A DNA stretch of 64,000 nucleotides, taken from positions 186,001 to 250,000 of the forward strand of contig NZ_ATUD01000004.1 in the NCBI RefSeq assembly GCF_000420025.1. The letters are read 5' to 3'. The notes under the pieces are model-generated. The model saw only the letters and a program-made list of their open reading frames with translations. It did not search any database and was not told where the DNA came from. The stretch is from Patulibacter americanus DSM 16676. Lineage in GTDB: Bacteria > Actinomycetota > Thermoleophilia > Solirubrobacterales > Solirubrobacteraceae. Shown here piece after piece: positions 35,831 through 44,302 of this stretch. The translations under genes and the position numbers were made by a program. Numbering within the stretch: the stretch's first letter is position 1; each line of letters begins with the position of its first letter.

Positions 35831-36232
35831 TCAGGCCGAGGCGTCGGGCGAGACGACGGTGCCGTCCGTCGCGCCCTCGCGCTCCGGGGCGTCGCCGAGC
35901 TCGCCGAGCACCGGACCCCAGAGGCGGCGGTCGCGTGCGGAGACCTCGAGCTCCCAGGCGGGTCGCCCGGAGAGCAAGATCGTGAGCCGCCGCGAGGGGC
36001 GCAGGCCGCCGAGCCGGGCGCCGCGCACCGCGTCGCGCTCCGTGGCGATCTCGACCCGGGTGATGCGGTAGAGGTACGGACCGCCGACGTCACGGTCCAG
36101 GGACAGCACCGCGACCCGCGTGGGGGTGACCGCGAGCAGGCGCACCTGGGCGCCCAGCAGCGGCTCGTGCCCCCAGGCACCACGGCCGGGGGCGCGGCGG
36201 GCGACGGGCGACACCGGCGCACAGGCCAGCAC
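35831..36232 (-). CDS. Small PH-domain-like protein, start uncertain
   Basis: A protein of at least 133 residues whose core (LLGAQVRLLAVTPTRVAVL, then YLYRITRVEIATERDAV, SRRLTILLSGRPAWELEVSA) resembles small bacterial PH-like beta-barrels; the match is by eye. The first standard start is GTG 36232. The same frame continues upstream for 20 codons as ITTFRWDSLREPAAAVLDER, which looks coding and would begin at ATC 36292 just behind GGAAGG. Translation may therefore start at a non-standard ATC codon. It is divergent from the zinc-ribbon gene, whose promoter lies at 36346. Function unknown. Confidence 0.55.
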   Translation of the reverse strand: MLACAPVSPVARRAPGRGAWGHEPLLGAQVRLLAVTPTRVAVLSLDRDVGGPYLYRITRVEIATERDAVRGARLGGLRPSRRLTILLSGRPAWELEVSARDRRLWGPVLGELGDAPEREGATDGTVVSPDASA

Positions 36233-36345
36233 CCGCTCGTCCAGGACGGCGGCGGCGGGCTCCCTCAGACTGTCCCAGCGGAACGTGGTGATGCCTTCCG
36301 TACGTCGGGCTCGATGGAGGCCGCCCGGGTGGCGACCGGACCGTC

Positions 36346-36358
36346 TAGGCTAGAGGGG
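36346..36358 (+). promoter_or_regulatory. Leaderless -10 (TAGGCT) of the zinc-ribbon gene
   Basis: TAGGCT (36346-36351) ends 6 nt before GTG 36358. The CTAGGCTAG context also gives TAGCCT on the minus strand, so the site may drive the divergent PH-like gene too. Confidence 0.45.
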
Positions 36359-36837
36359 TGGACGGCTCCTTCGCCTTCTTCCTGCTCATCCTCGCCCTCT
36401 TCGGCGTCGCGGGCGGGCTCCAGGGGCGCTCCAAGGGCAGCTCGTTCGTCCTGTGGTTCTTCATCTCGGCCTGCGTGCCGCTGTTCGGGTTCATCGCCGC
36501 CGTGGTCTACCCGGGACACCGCTCCGAGCTGCGCCGCCAGTGCGACGGCTGCGGCCGGCTCCTGCCGATCACGGACACGATGTGCATGGGCTGCGGCACC
36601 GATCTGGACTTCCCCGAGGTCCGCTACCTGCCCGCCGACGTCCGCCCGCCGGCAAGGCGGCCGGTGGCCGAGGAGGATGACGACGAGGACGGTGCGCAGC
36701 CGGACGACGGCGCCGCCTCCCGTGCCCGGGACGACCTGACGGCGGCCGAGGACGGACCGGTGCGTGACGGCGACGGTCCCGTCCCGGCCCGGGCGGCCGG
36801 CGACGACCGCCGCACCTCGGTCCCGACCGCCGAGTAG
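36358..36837 (+). CDS. Membrane protein with zinc ribbon
   Basis: A 159-residue protein. Two hydrophobic segments (~5-20, FAFFLLILALFGVAGG; ~30-50, FVLWFFISACVPLFGFIAAV) precede a zinc-ribbon motif (C-x2-C...C-x2-C) at ~62-82: CDGCGRLLPITDTMCMGCG. The C-terminal ~75 residues are acidic and disordered. Function unknown; the ribbon probably faces the cytosol after the second helix. Confidence 0.7.
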   Translation: MDGSFAFFLLILALFGVAGGLQGRSKGSSFVLWFFISACVPLFGFIAAVVYPGHRSELRRQCDGCGRLLPITDTMCMGCGTDLDFPEVRYLPADVRPPARRPVAEEDDDEDGAQPDDGAASRARDDLTAAEDGPVRDGDGPVPARAAGDDRRTSVPTAE

Positions 36838-36933
36838 GTCCGCGGGTCGACGCCCGGGAGCCCGGCCGCCCGCCGCGGCCCGTCGGCGGTCGATCCGCCC
36901 CCGGGCCCTCGTCGGGGGCCCGGAACCCACTGC

Positions 36934-36970
36934 TACCATCGGGATTCGAGGCCGTCCGTCCGGGCGGCCT
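36934..36970 (+). promoter_or_regulatory. ilvB promoter and 5' leader hairpin
   Basis: TACCAT (36934-36939) predicts a start near 36946 and a ~75-nt leader. The leader opens with a stem (AGGCCG 36949-36954 with CGGCCT 36965-36970, extendable by a wobble and a C-G pair) followed by TTCTGTCTTCC. This is terminator-like and may attenuate transcription, but there is no room for a leader peptide before it. GGGAGGGGG just before the ATG is a clear ribosome site. Confidence 0.45.
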
Positions 36971-37019
36971 TCTGTCTTCCACGAGGGAACCCGAGAACAT
37001 CGGGGAGGGGGTTGGGCGA

Positions 37020-38714
37020 ATGCGCGCAGTCGACGCGATCATGGAGTGCCTGAAAGCAGAGGGCGTGGACGTCGTATTCGGCTACCCGGGTGGTGCCAAC
37101 CTCCCGACGTACGACGCGTTCTACGACGCCGGCATCCACCACGTGCTCGTGCGCCACGAGGCCGGCGCCGGCCACGCGGCCGAGGGCTACGCGAAGGCCA
37201 CGGGCAAGGTCGGCGTCGCGTTCGGCACGTCCGGCCCCGGGGCGACGAACCTCGTCACGCCGATCATGGACGCGATGATGGACTCCGTCCCCGTCGTGTT
37301 CTTCACGGGCCAGGTCCGCACGGAGCTCCTGGGCACGGACGGCTTCCAGGAGGCCGACACGATCGGCATCACGATGCCGGCCGTGAAGCACTCCTTCCTC
37401 ATCACGGACCCGCGCGAGTTGCCGCGGACGATCCACGAAGCGTTCCACATCGCGGGCACGGGCCGCCCCGGCCCGGTCGTCATCGACCTGCCGATGGACC
37501 TGTCGAAGGCCGACATCCCGTACGAGCCGGTCACCGACGTGCACCTGCCCGGCTACCAGCCGCGCACCACGGGCAACGCGAAGCAGATCCGCCAGGCCGC
37601 CCGCGCCCTCGCCGCGTCCCGGCGCCCCGTCTTCTACACGGGTGGCGGCGTCATCTCCGCCGGCGCCCACGAGGAGCTGCGCGAGCTGGTCCGCTACGGC
37701 GGGTTCCCGATCACGTCGACGCTCATGGGCCTCGGCGCGTACCCCGCGCCCGACCCGCAGTGGCTCGGCATGCTCGGCATGCACGGCACCCGCACGGCGA
37801 ACTACTCGATCGACGAGGCCGACCTCGTCGTCGTCATCGGCGCCCGCTTCGACGACCGCGTGACCGGCAAGCTCTCCGAGTTTGCCCCCCGCGCGAAGTT
37901 CGTGCACATCGACGTGGACCCGGCCGAGGTCTCGAAGAACATCCCGGCGCACATCCCGCTCGTCGGCGACGCGAAGCTCGTCCTGCCGAAGCTGCTGGAG
38001 GAGTACCGCGCCCTCGACGCCGACAAGGCCCGGCTCGACGCCTGGTGGCAGCGCATCCGCACCTGGCAGGAGCGCCACCCGCTGCGCTACGAGCCCGCCG
38101 AGGGCACCGAGATCAAGCCCCAGAGCGTCGTCGAGGCGATCTACACCGTCACCGGCGGCGAGGCGATCATCTCCTCCGACGTCGGCCAGCACCAGATGTG
38201 GGGCGCGCAGTACTACCACTACCCCGAGCCCCGCCGGTGGATCAACTCCGGCGGCCTCGGCACCATGGGCTTCGGCCTGCCCGCCGCCATCGGCGCGCAG
38301 ATGGGCGTGCCGGACCGGCTCAACGTGGTCATCACGGGCGACGGCTCGATCCAGATGAACATCCAGGAGCTCGCGACGATCCGGCAGGAGGGGCTGCCGA
38401 TCAAGGTCGTGATCCTGAACAACGGCTACCTCGGCATGGTCCGCCAGTGGCAGGAGTTGTTCTGGCAGGAGCGCTACTCGAGCGTCGACATGAACACGTT
38501 CGGCGGCGAGGAGGCGTTCCCCGACTTCGTCAAGCTCGCCGACGCCTACGGCATCCGCGGCGTGCGCCTGACGGACTCGACCTCGCTCGAGGACGACCTG
38601 CGGGCCGCCTTCGAGGCCGAGGGCCCGGCGTTCATCGACGTCCGGGTCACCCGGGACGAGAAGGTGTATCCGATGATCGCGCCGGGCGAGCCCGCGCGGA
38701 ACATGGTGGGCTGA
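37020..38714 (+). CDS. ilvB: Acetolactate synthase large subunit
   Basis: A 564-residue thiamine-diphosphate enzyme making acetolactate or acetohydroxybutyrate for branched-chain amino acids. Residues ~15-60 contain GYPGGANLPTYDAF and the catalytic-Glu segment VRHEAGAGHAAEGYAK; the FAD region follows; the ThDP motif is GDGSIQMNIQELATI...ILNN. It has a leadered promoter and Shine-Dalgarno, unlike most genes here. ilvN begins 3 bp downstream. ilvC is not adjacent but lies at 57502. Confidence 0.96.
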   Translation: MRAVDAIMECLKAEGVDVVFGYPGGANLPTYDAFYDAGIHHVLVRHEAGAGHAAEGYAKATGKVGVAFGTSGPGATNLVTPIMDAMMDSVPVVFFTGQVRTELLGTDGFQEADTIGITMPAVKHSFLITDPRELPRTIHEAFHIAGTGRPGPVVIDLPMDLSKADIPYEPVTDVHLPGYQPRTTGNAKQIRQAARALAASRRPVFYTGGGVISAGAHEELRELVRYGGFPITSTLMGLGAYPAPDPQWLGMLGMHGTRTANYSIDEADLVVVIGARFDDRVTGKLSEFAPRAKFVHIDVDPAEVSKNIPAHIPLVGDAKLVLPKLLEEYRALDADKARLDAWWQRIRTWQERHPLRYEPAEGTEIKPQSVVEAIYTVTGGEAIISSDVGQHQMWGAQYYHYPEPRRWINSGGLGTMGFGLPAAIGAQMGVPDRLNVVITGDGSIQMNIQELATIRQEGLPIKVVILNNGYLGMVRQWQELFWQERYSSVDMNTFGGEEAFPDFVKLADAYGIRGVRLTDSTSLEDDLRAAFEAEGPAFIDVRVTRDEKVYPMIAPGEPARNMVG

Positions 38715-38717
38715 GCG

Positions 38718-39269
38718 ATGGTCGACACGAACGAGCTCCTGAGCCTCGACGACCTGCACGCCGCCGGCAGCATCCGCACCGGTCGCAAGCACGTCCTCTC
38801 CGTCCTCGTGGAGAACAAGCCGGGCGTGCTCACGCGCGTCTCCGGCCTGTTCACCCGGCGCGGGTTCAACATCGACACGCTCTCCGTCGGCCCGACGGAC
38901 GACGAGCGGATCTCGCGCATCACCCTGACGCTCGACGGCGCCTCGCAGCCGATCGACCAGGTCACGAAGCAGCTGCACAAGCTGATCAACGTCCTGAAGA
39001 TCAAGGACCTCGAGCCGGCCGAGACGGTCGCGCGCGAGCTCGCGCTGTTCAAGGTCTCCGTCGACGCGCAGACGCGCTCCGAGGTCCGCGAGCTCGCCGA
39101 GGTGTTCCGCGGCAAGGTCGTCGACATCGGGAAGCGCTCGATCATCGTCGAGATCACGGGCGAGCGCTCCAAGATCGAGGCGTTCGAGAAGCTCGTGCGC
39201 TCCTACGGCCTGGTCGAGATGATCCGCACCGGCGAGGTCGCGATCTCGCGGGGCCGCGAAGAGACCTGA
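38718..39269 (+). CDS. ilvN: Acetolactate synthase small (regulatory) subunit
   Basis: A 183-residue ACT-domain protein that binds the large subunit and confers valine feedback inhibition. The ACT domain (~25-100) reads HVLSVLVENKPGVLTRVSGL, FTRRGFNIDTLSVGPTDD and ...VTKQLHKLINVLKI; the C-terminal domain runs GKVVDIGKRSIIVEITGE to YGLVEMIRTGEVAISRG. An N-terminal ~20-residue extension precedes the ACT domain. Tightly linked to ilvB. Confidence 0.95.
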   Translation: MVDTNELLSLDDLHAAGSIRTGRKHVLSVLVENKPGVLTRVSGLFTRRGFNIDTLSVGPTDDERISRITLTLDGASQPIDQVTKQLHKLINVLKIKDLEPAETVARELALFKVSVDAQTRSEVRELAEVFRGKVVDIGKRSIIVEITGERSKIEAFEKLVRSYGLVEMIRTGEVAISRGREET

Positions 39270-39431
39270 GCCCCGCGCGGGAGGTCGCGGTGCCGCGGCG
39301 CCGGCCTTCCGAACCGCCACGGCGGGGTGGCCGCACGCGGCCTCCCGCACCGGCGCCGCGACGGTGACTGCCGTGCGCGGCGTGTGCGCCGTCCCACCCG
39401 GGCGGCGCGCCTCCCCTGCGAGACTGGACGG

Positions 39432-40901
39432 GTGACCTCTACGGTCGTCCCGTCCAGCGCCTCCGTCGTCTCTCCGGACGACCGCGCGGTCCCGCTCACC
39501 GCGGCGGACCGCGAGCGACTGCACCGCCACGCCCGGACGGCGGCGCGCCGCGCGAGCCGCGGACACCTCGCCGCCGTGCTGGCGTCCATCACCGTCGACG
39601 CGCCGGCGGGCATCGACCCCATGGCCGTCGTCGGCTGCGGCCGGCGCGCGGACGAGCCGTGGTCCGTCTACGAGCAGCGCGACCGCGACGGCCAGGTGCT
39701 CGCGACGCTCGGCGTCGTCGACGCGCTCGAGGCGTCGGGCCCGAACCGCTTCTCGACCGTGGCGCAGGCGTGGGCGTCGCGCTCCTGCGACGCCGTGGGC
39801 GACCTCGGCACGGGCCAGGAGGCCGAGGGCCTCGTGGCGACCGGCGGCTTCGCGTTCGCCGACGACGGCGCCACGGCCCCGGCGTGGGACGGGTTCGCGC
39901 CCGCCTCGCTGCACGTGCCGCTGCTCGCGCTCGCCGGCCGCTCCGGACGCGTCCGCGCGACGATCGCGGTGCGCGTGACCGCGGGGGAGGACCCGGCGGC
40001 CGTCGTCGAGGCCGCCCTGGCGCGGGTCGACGGGCTGGCGCCCGCCCGGCCGCCGCTCCTGGACCCCGAGCCCGTCCGCCGGGCCCGCGTCGACTCCGCC
40101 CTGCCGCCCGCCCACTACGAGGACGCCGTCGCGCGCAGCGTCGAGCGGATCCGCGCGGGGGAGTTCGAGAAGATCGTGCTGGCCCGCGAGGTGCAGGTCA
40201 CGGGGCGCCCGACGCCCGACCCCGCCGCCGTCCTCGGGGTGATGCGCGAGGCCTACGCCGGCTGCTGCGTGCTCGCCGTCGGCCGCGGCCCGCGCACCTT
40301 CATCGCCGCCACGCCGGAGCTGCTCGTCCGGCGCGCGGGCAACCGCGTCGCGACGCTCGCGCTCGCGGGCACCACGGGTCGTAGCTCGGACCCGGCCGTC
40401 GAGGTCCACCTCGCCGAGCACCTGCTGCGCTCGGCGAAGGACCGCGAGGAGCACGCGATCGTCGTGCGTCGCATCGTCGACCGCCTCGACGACGTCGCGA
40501 TCTGGACGACCCACCCGCCGGCACCGCAGGTCGTGCAGGCCGCGAGCGCTCAGCACCTCGCCACGCCGATCCGTGCGCACCTCGCCTCCTCCGTCGGCGT
40601 GCTCGACCTCGTCGAGCGCCTGCACCCGACCCCGGCGGTCGGCGGCTTCCCGGAGGAGGCCGCGCTGCCGCGAATCCCCGCCACGGAGGGCATGGACCGC
40701 GGGTGGTACGCCGGCCCGGTCGGCTGGATCGACGCTGCGGGCGACGGCGACTTCTCCGTCGCCCTGCGCTCGGCCCTGCTCGAGCCGGAGACCGCCCGCT
40801 GCTTCGCGGGTGTCGGGGTCGTCGCCGGATCGGATCCCGCCTCGGAGCTCGCGGAGACCGAGGTCAAGCTCCAGGCCCTCCTGCCGCTGCTGAGCGCCTG
40901 A
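39432..40901 (+). CDS. menF: Isochorismate synthase
   Basis: A 489-residue chorismate-utilising enzyme converting chorismate to isochorismate, the entry step to menaquinone. The C-terminal catalytic domain (~215-485) shows FEKIVLAREVQVTG, TFIAATPELLVRR, the near-invariant LAGTTGRS block, LHPTPAVGGFPEE and MDRGWYAGPVGWID. A salicylate or siderophore role is possible for this family, but menD, menH, menC, menA, menB and menE in the same region favour menaquinone. GTG 39432 is used; a weak GAGACT hexamer lies about 7 nt upstream. Ends at a strong bidirectional terminator. Confidence 0.9.
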   Translation: MTSTVVPSSASVVSPDDRAVPLTAADRERLHRHARTAARRASRGHLAAVLASITVDAPAGIDPMAVVGCGRRADEPWSVYEQRDRDGQVLATLGVVDALEASGPNRFSTVAQAWASRSCDAVGDLGTGQEAEGLVATGGFAFADDGATAPAWDGFAPASLHVPLLALAGRSGRVRATIAVRVTAGEDPAAVVEAALARVDGLAPARPPLLDPEPVRRARVDSALPPAHYEDAVARSVERIRAGEFEKIVLAREVQVTGRPTPDPAAVLGVMREAYAGCCVLAVGRGPRTFIAATPELLVRRAGNRVATLALAGTTGRSSDPAVEVHLAEHLLRSAKDREEHAIVVRRIVDRLDDVAIWTTHPPAPQVVQAASAQHLATPIRAHLASSVGVLDLVERLHPTPAVGGFPEEAALPRIPATEGMDRGWYAGPVGWIDAAGDGDFSVALRSALLEPETARCFAGVGVVAGSDPASELAETEVKLQALLPLLSA

Positions 40902-40993
40902 GCGGCCGTCTTCGGCTCGCCCCGCCCCGGTCGCCGCGCCCACCGCGTCGGCCGCTACGAGCGCGGCCACCGCTGCCGCCGACGGCGGCCCAC

Positions 40994-41031
40994 AACGACG
41001 AAGGGCCCGCGTGCGCGGGCCCTTCGTCGTT
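40994..41031. terminator. Strong bidirectional terminator
   Basis: AACGACGAAGGGCCCGCG (40994-41011) is perfectly complementary to CGCGGGCCCTTCGTCGTT (41014-41031). It sits between the convergent menF and ABC permease genes and offers short AA/TT flanks to both strands. Confidence 0.85.
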
Positions 41032-41094
41032 CATGGTGCTGCGGGGCCGGCCGGCCCCGCGGGCACCGGAGCGCCCGGGGAGCCGGCCGGGGCC

Positions 41095-42348
41095 CTAGCC
41101 GCGGCCGTGGGCCATGCGGCGCTTGCGCGCCAGGGCGTCCAGGATCACCGCGCCGGCCAGGACGCAGCCGGTGACGATGAACTTGACCGAGGACTCGAAC
41201 GCCAGCAGGTCCATGCCGTTGGAGATCGAGCCGATGACCAGGGCGCCGAGGAGGGCCGCCCAGACCGAGCCGCGACCGCCGAACAGCGAGACGCCGGCGA
41301 TGACCGGGCCGGCGATCGCCAGGAGCAGCACGTCACCCGTGCCGGAGGACTGGTTCACGGCCAGGAGGCGCGAAGCGGCGAGGATGCCGCCGGCAGCGGC
41401 GAGCGTCGACGCGAGGACGAAGACGATCGTCTTCACGCGGCGGGTCGGGATGCCGGCGCGACGCGTGGCCTCCTCGTTGCCGCCCGCGGCGAGCACGTGA
41501 CGGCCGTAGCGGGTGCGACGGACGACCGTGTCGACGATGAGGACGAGCGCGATCAGGATGCACAGCGAGACGGGCACGCCGCGGTCCTGGTTCACGACGT
41601 AGACCGCGACGAGGATCGCGATCGACACCGACGCGAGCCGGACGACCGTGCGGATGAACGGCTCGAGCTCGAGCTCGGCCGCGGCCCGCCGGCGACGGCT
41701 GAGCATCGTGCCGCCGACGAACAGCGCGATCGCCGCGAGCGCCACGATCCAGGAGAGCCCCTCGGCGAGGAACGTGTTGGCCAGGTTCGTGATCGTCGGG
41801 TCGGCCATGTTGATGGTGCCGGCCTCGCCGAGGACCTTCAGCTGCACTCCCTGCCAGGTCAACAGCCCGGCCAGGGTGATGACGAACGACGGGATCCCCA
41901 GCCAGGTCACGATGGACCCCTGGAGCAGGCCGATGCAGGCGCCGACGGCGAGCGCGGCGAGGATCGCCAGCCAGCCGTTCCACTCGTGCTGCACGGACAG
42001 GACGCCGACGACGGCACCCGCGACGCCGGACACGGCGCCGACGGAGAGGTCGATCTCGCCCAGCAGCAGCACGAGCACGACGCCGACGGAGATCGTGCCG
42101 GTGGCGGCGACCTGCAGCGTGAGGTTCGTGAGGTTGCCGGCCGTGAGGAACCGATCGTTGGCGATCGCGAAGATGGCCCAGATCAACGCGAGGACGATCA
42201 GGACGCGAAGCGTCGAGACGTCGCCGCCACCGCCGAAGATGGCCTTCAGGCCGGTCTGGCGGCCGTCGCGGGCCTCGAGCGAGACCGCCGAGGCGGTCGG
42301 GTCGGGCTGGTCGGCGGCGGGCGCCGACTCGGGAGCAGCGGTGCTCAT
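41095..42348 (-). CDS. Sugar ABC transporter permease (XylH-like)
   Basis: A 417-residue inner-membrane permease of the CUT2 (BPD_transp_2) family with about ten hydrophobic segments, e.g. LRVLIVLALIWAIFAIAND and ISVGVVLVLLLGEIDLSVGA. GEIDLSVG and the late GGNEEATRRAGIPTRRVK coupling loop are diagnostic. Last gene of the minus-strand operon ROK regulator - binding protein - ATPase - permease; its start overlaps the ATPase stop by 4 nt. The binding protein suggests a xylose-type sugar, but specificity is not determined. Confidence 0.9.
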   Translation of the reverse strand: MSTAAPESAPAADQPDPTASAVSLEARDGRQTGLKAIFGGGGDVSTLRVLIVLALIWAIFAIANDRFLTAGNLTNLTLQVAATGTISVGVVLVLLLGEIDLSVGAVSGVAGAVVGVLSVQHEWNGWLAILAALAVGACIGLLQGSIVTWLGIPSFVITLAGLLTWQGVQLKVLGEAGTINMADPTITNLANTFLAEGLSWIVALAAIALFVGGTMLSRRRRAAAELELEPFIRTVVRLASVSIAILVAVYVVNQDRGVPVSLCILIALVLIVDTVVRRTRYGRHVLAAGGNEEATRRAGIPTRRVKTIVFVLASTLAAAGGILAASRLLAVNQSSGTGDVLLLAIAGPVIAGVSLFGGRGSVWAALLGALVIGSISNGMDLLAFESSVKFIVTGCVLAGAVILDALARKRRMAHGRG

Positions 42349-43169
42349 GCGGTCTCCCCGCTGTCGGTGGTGATCGGCGCGGCCGGCTCTGAGTCCTGGC
42401 CCACGCCCGTGATGGCGGCGACGACGGCCTGGCGCTGGTCGGCCGTGGCGGCGTAGGAGCCGCCGTTGCGACCGAGGCGCAGGACCTCGATGCGGTCGGC
42501 GACCTGGAACACGTCGGCGAGGTTGTGCGAGATCAGGATGACGCCGAGTCCACGCTCGCGCAGGCGCGAGACGAGCTGCAGGACCTGCTCGGTCTGGGCG
42601 ACGCCCAGGGCGGCGGTCGGCTCGTCGAGGATGACCATGCGCGGGTTGCCGGTCATCGCACGCGCGATGGCGACGGTCTGGCGCTGGCCGCCGGAGAGCA
42701 TGCCGACCTCGGCGCGCACGGAGCGCAGCGTGCGGACGGCGAGGGAGTCGAGGAGGCTGCGCGCCTCGCGCTCCATGGCGATCTCGTCGATGAAGGGGCC
42801 CCGGCGCGCCTCGCGGCCGAGGTGCAGGTTGGCGACGACGTCCAGGTTGTCGCAGAGCGCGAGGTCCTGGTAGACGACGGCGATCCCGAGCTGCGTGGCG
42901 TCGCCCGGGGTGTTGATCTTGACGTTGTGACCCGCGAACTCGAAGGTCCCCTCGTCGGCGGGGAATGCGCCGGAGATGGCCTTGATCAGCGTGGACTTGC
43001 CCGCGCCGTTGTCTCCGACCAGCGCAACGACCTCGCCGGCGTTCACCTCGAGGTCGACGTCTGCAAGTGCCTGGACGGCACCGAACCGCTTCGAAACGCC
43101 GCGCAGGCGCAGGAGCGGACCGGCGCCGGCCGGCGCCACGGGGGCGCCGGCCTGCGTTTCGGTTGCCAT
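42345..43169 (-). CDS. Sugar ABC transporter ATPase (single nucleotide-binding domain)
   Basis: A 274-residue ATPase energising the adjacent permease. Walker A GDNGAGKSTLIKAISG, Q-loop VVYQDLALCDNLDV, signature MLSGGQRQTVAIARAM, Walker B MVILDEPTAALG and switch ISHNLADVF are all intact. Unlike classical XylG/RbsA (~500 residues with two domains) it has only one cassette, so it should work as a homodimer, as known for some actinobacterial CUT2 systems. Six bp separate it from the binding-protein gene. Confidence 0.9.
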   Translation of the reverse strand: MATETQAGAPVAPAGAGPLLRLRGVSKRFGAVQALADVDLEVNAGEVVALVGDNGAGKSTLIKAISGAFPADEGTFEFAGHNVKINTPGDATQLGIAVVYQDLALCDNLDVVANLHLGREARRGPFIDEIAMEREARSLLDSLAVRTLRSVRAEVGMLSGGQRQTVAIARAMTGNPRMVILDEPTAALGVAQTEQVLQLVSRLRERGLGVILISHNLADVFQVADRIEVLRLGRNGGSYAATADQRQAVVAAITGVGQDSEPAAPITTDSGETA

Positions 43170-43174
43170 GTCGG

Positions 43175-44302
43175 TCAGCGGGTCCCCGTGAGGCCGGCCG
43201 ACTCGCAGGCGGAGGCGAAGGAGCCCTTGCAGAGCTGGTCCACCGTGTAGGTGCCGTCGGCGACGACGGTGTCCTTCACGTTCTCCTTCGTGACCGCGAC
43301 CGGGTCCAGCAGGACGGACGGGATCTTGCCCGAGCCGTTGTCGGTCTCGCCGTTGATGAGGCCGGCGGGGGCCTCCTTGCCCATGACGAGCGCGTAGGCG
43401 AGCTTCGCGGCGGCCTCGGTCTCGGGCTTCGGGGCCTTGTAGACCGTCATGTACTGCTCACCCTTGAGGATGCGCTGGATGCCGGCGAGCTCGGCGTCCT
43501 GACCGGTGACGGGGACCTTCGTCGGGTCGAGACCGCCGCCCTTCATGGCCGCGATCGCGCCGCCGCCCGTGCCGTCGTTCGCCGCGTACACGCCGTCGAT
43601 GTTGTCCTTGCCGACGGCCGTGATGGCCTGCTCCATCTGCGTCTGGGCCTTGTCCGGCGACCAGTCCGGCGTGTCGTACTCCTTGGCGATCTTCACGCCG
43701 GACTTGTCGAGGACGGAGTGCGCGCCCTTCTTGAACATCGCGGCGTTGGAGTCCGTCGGGGCGCCGTTGATCATCACGATCGACTTGCCCTGGGGGTCGC
43801 CGAGCGCCTTCACGAGCGACTCGCCCTGCAGCTGGCCGACCTTCTCGTTGTTGAACGAGATGTAGTAGTCGACCGGCGCGTCCGCGATCAGGCGGTCATA
43901 CGAGATGACCGGGATGTTGGACTGCTTGGCACGCTGGACCATGGCGCCGGCCGACGCGGCGTCGACCGGGTCGAGCACGAGCACCTTGGCGCCGTTGGTG
44001 ATGGCGGCCTCGGCCTGCGTCTGCTGCTTCGCCGCGTCCTGATCGGCGTTGGAGTAGATGATCTCGCAATCCGAGCAGAGGGCCTTGAGGGCCTTCTCGA
44101 AGCCCGGGCGGTCCTGCGCCTCGTAGCGCGCGGTCTTCGACTCGGGCAGCAGGAGGGCGATCTTCTTGGCGCCGCCCCCAGAGCCGGCGGACTCGCCGCC
44201 CTTGCTCGAAGACTTGTCGTCGTCGCCGCCGCATGCGGCGAGACCAAGGGTGACGGGCAGCAGGGTGCCGACCGTCAGTGCGGTGCGTAGCGTCTTGTTC
44301 AC
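43175..44302 (-). CDS. Sugar-binding lipoprotein (XylF-like)
   Basis: A 375-residue periplasmic-type binding protein. The lipobox LAAC has the lipidated Cys24, followed by a Ser/Gly linker, then a peripla_BP_4 domain beginning KKIALLLPESKTARYEAQDR. VLVLDPVDAASAGAMVQRAK, NIPVISYDRLIADAPVDYYI and VYAANDGTGGGAIAAMKGGG are XylF-like blocks. The ligand is probably a pentose or related sugar. The gene overlaps the ROK regulator by 4 nt and precedes the ATPase, giving a complete importer. Confidence 0.9.
   Translation of the reverse strand: MNKTLRTALTVGTLLPVTLGLAACGGDDDKSSSKGGESAGSGGGAKKIALLLPESKTARYEAQDRPGFEKALKALCSDCEIIYSNADQDAAKQQTQAEAAITNGAKVLVLDPVDAASAGAMVQRAKQSNIPVISYDRLIADAPVDYYISFNNEKVGQLQGESLVKALGDPQGKSIVMINGAPTDSNAAMFKKGAHSVLDKSGVKIAKEYDTPDWSPDKAQTQMEQAITAVGKDNIDGVYAANDGTGGGAIAAMKGGGLDPTKVPVTGQDAELAGIQRILKGEQYMTVYKAPKPETEAAAKLAYALVMGKEAPAGLINGETDNGSGKIPSVLLDPVAVTKENVKDTVVADGTYTVDQLCKGSFASACESAGLTGTR

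Noticed and set aside
36933..40970. 1345-codon minus-strand frame over ilvB, ilvN and menF
   Set aside because: Covers three well-conserved plus-strand genes; composition typical of an antisense frame.
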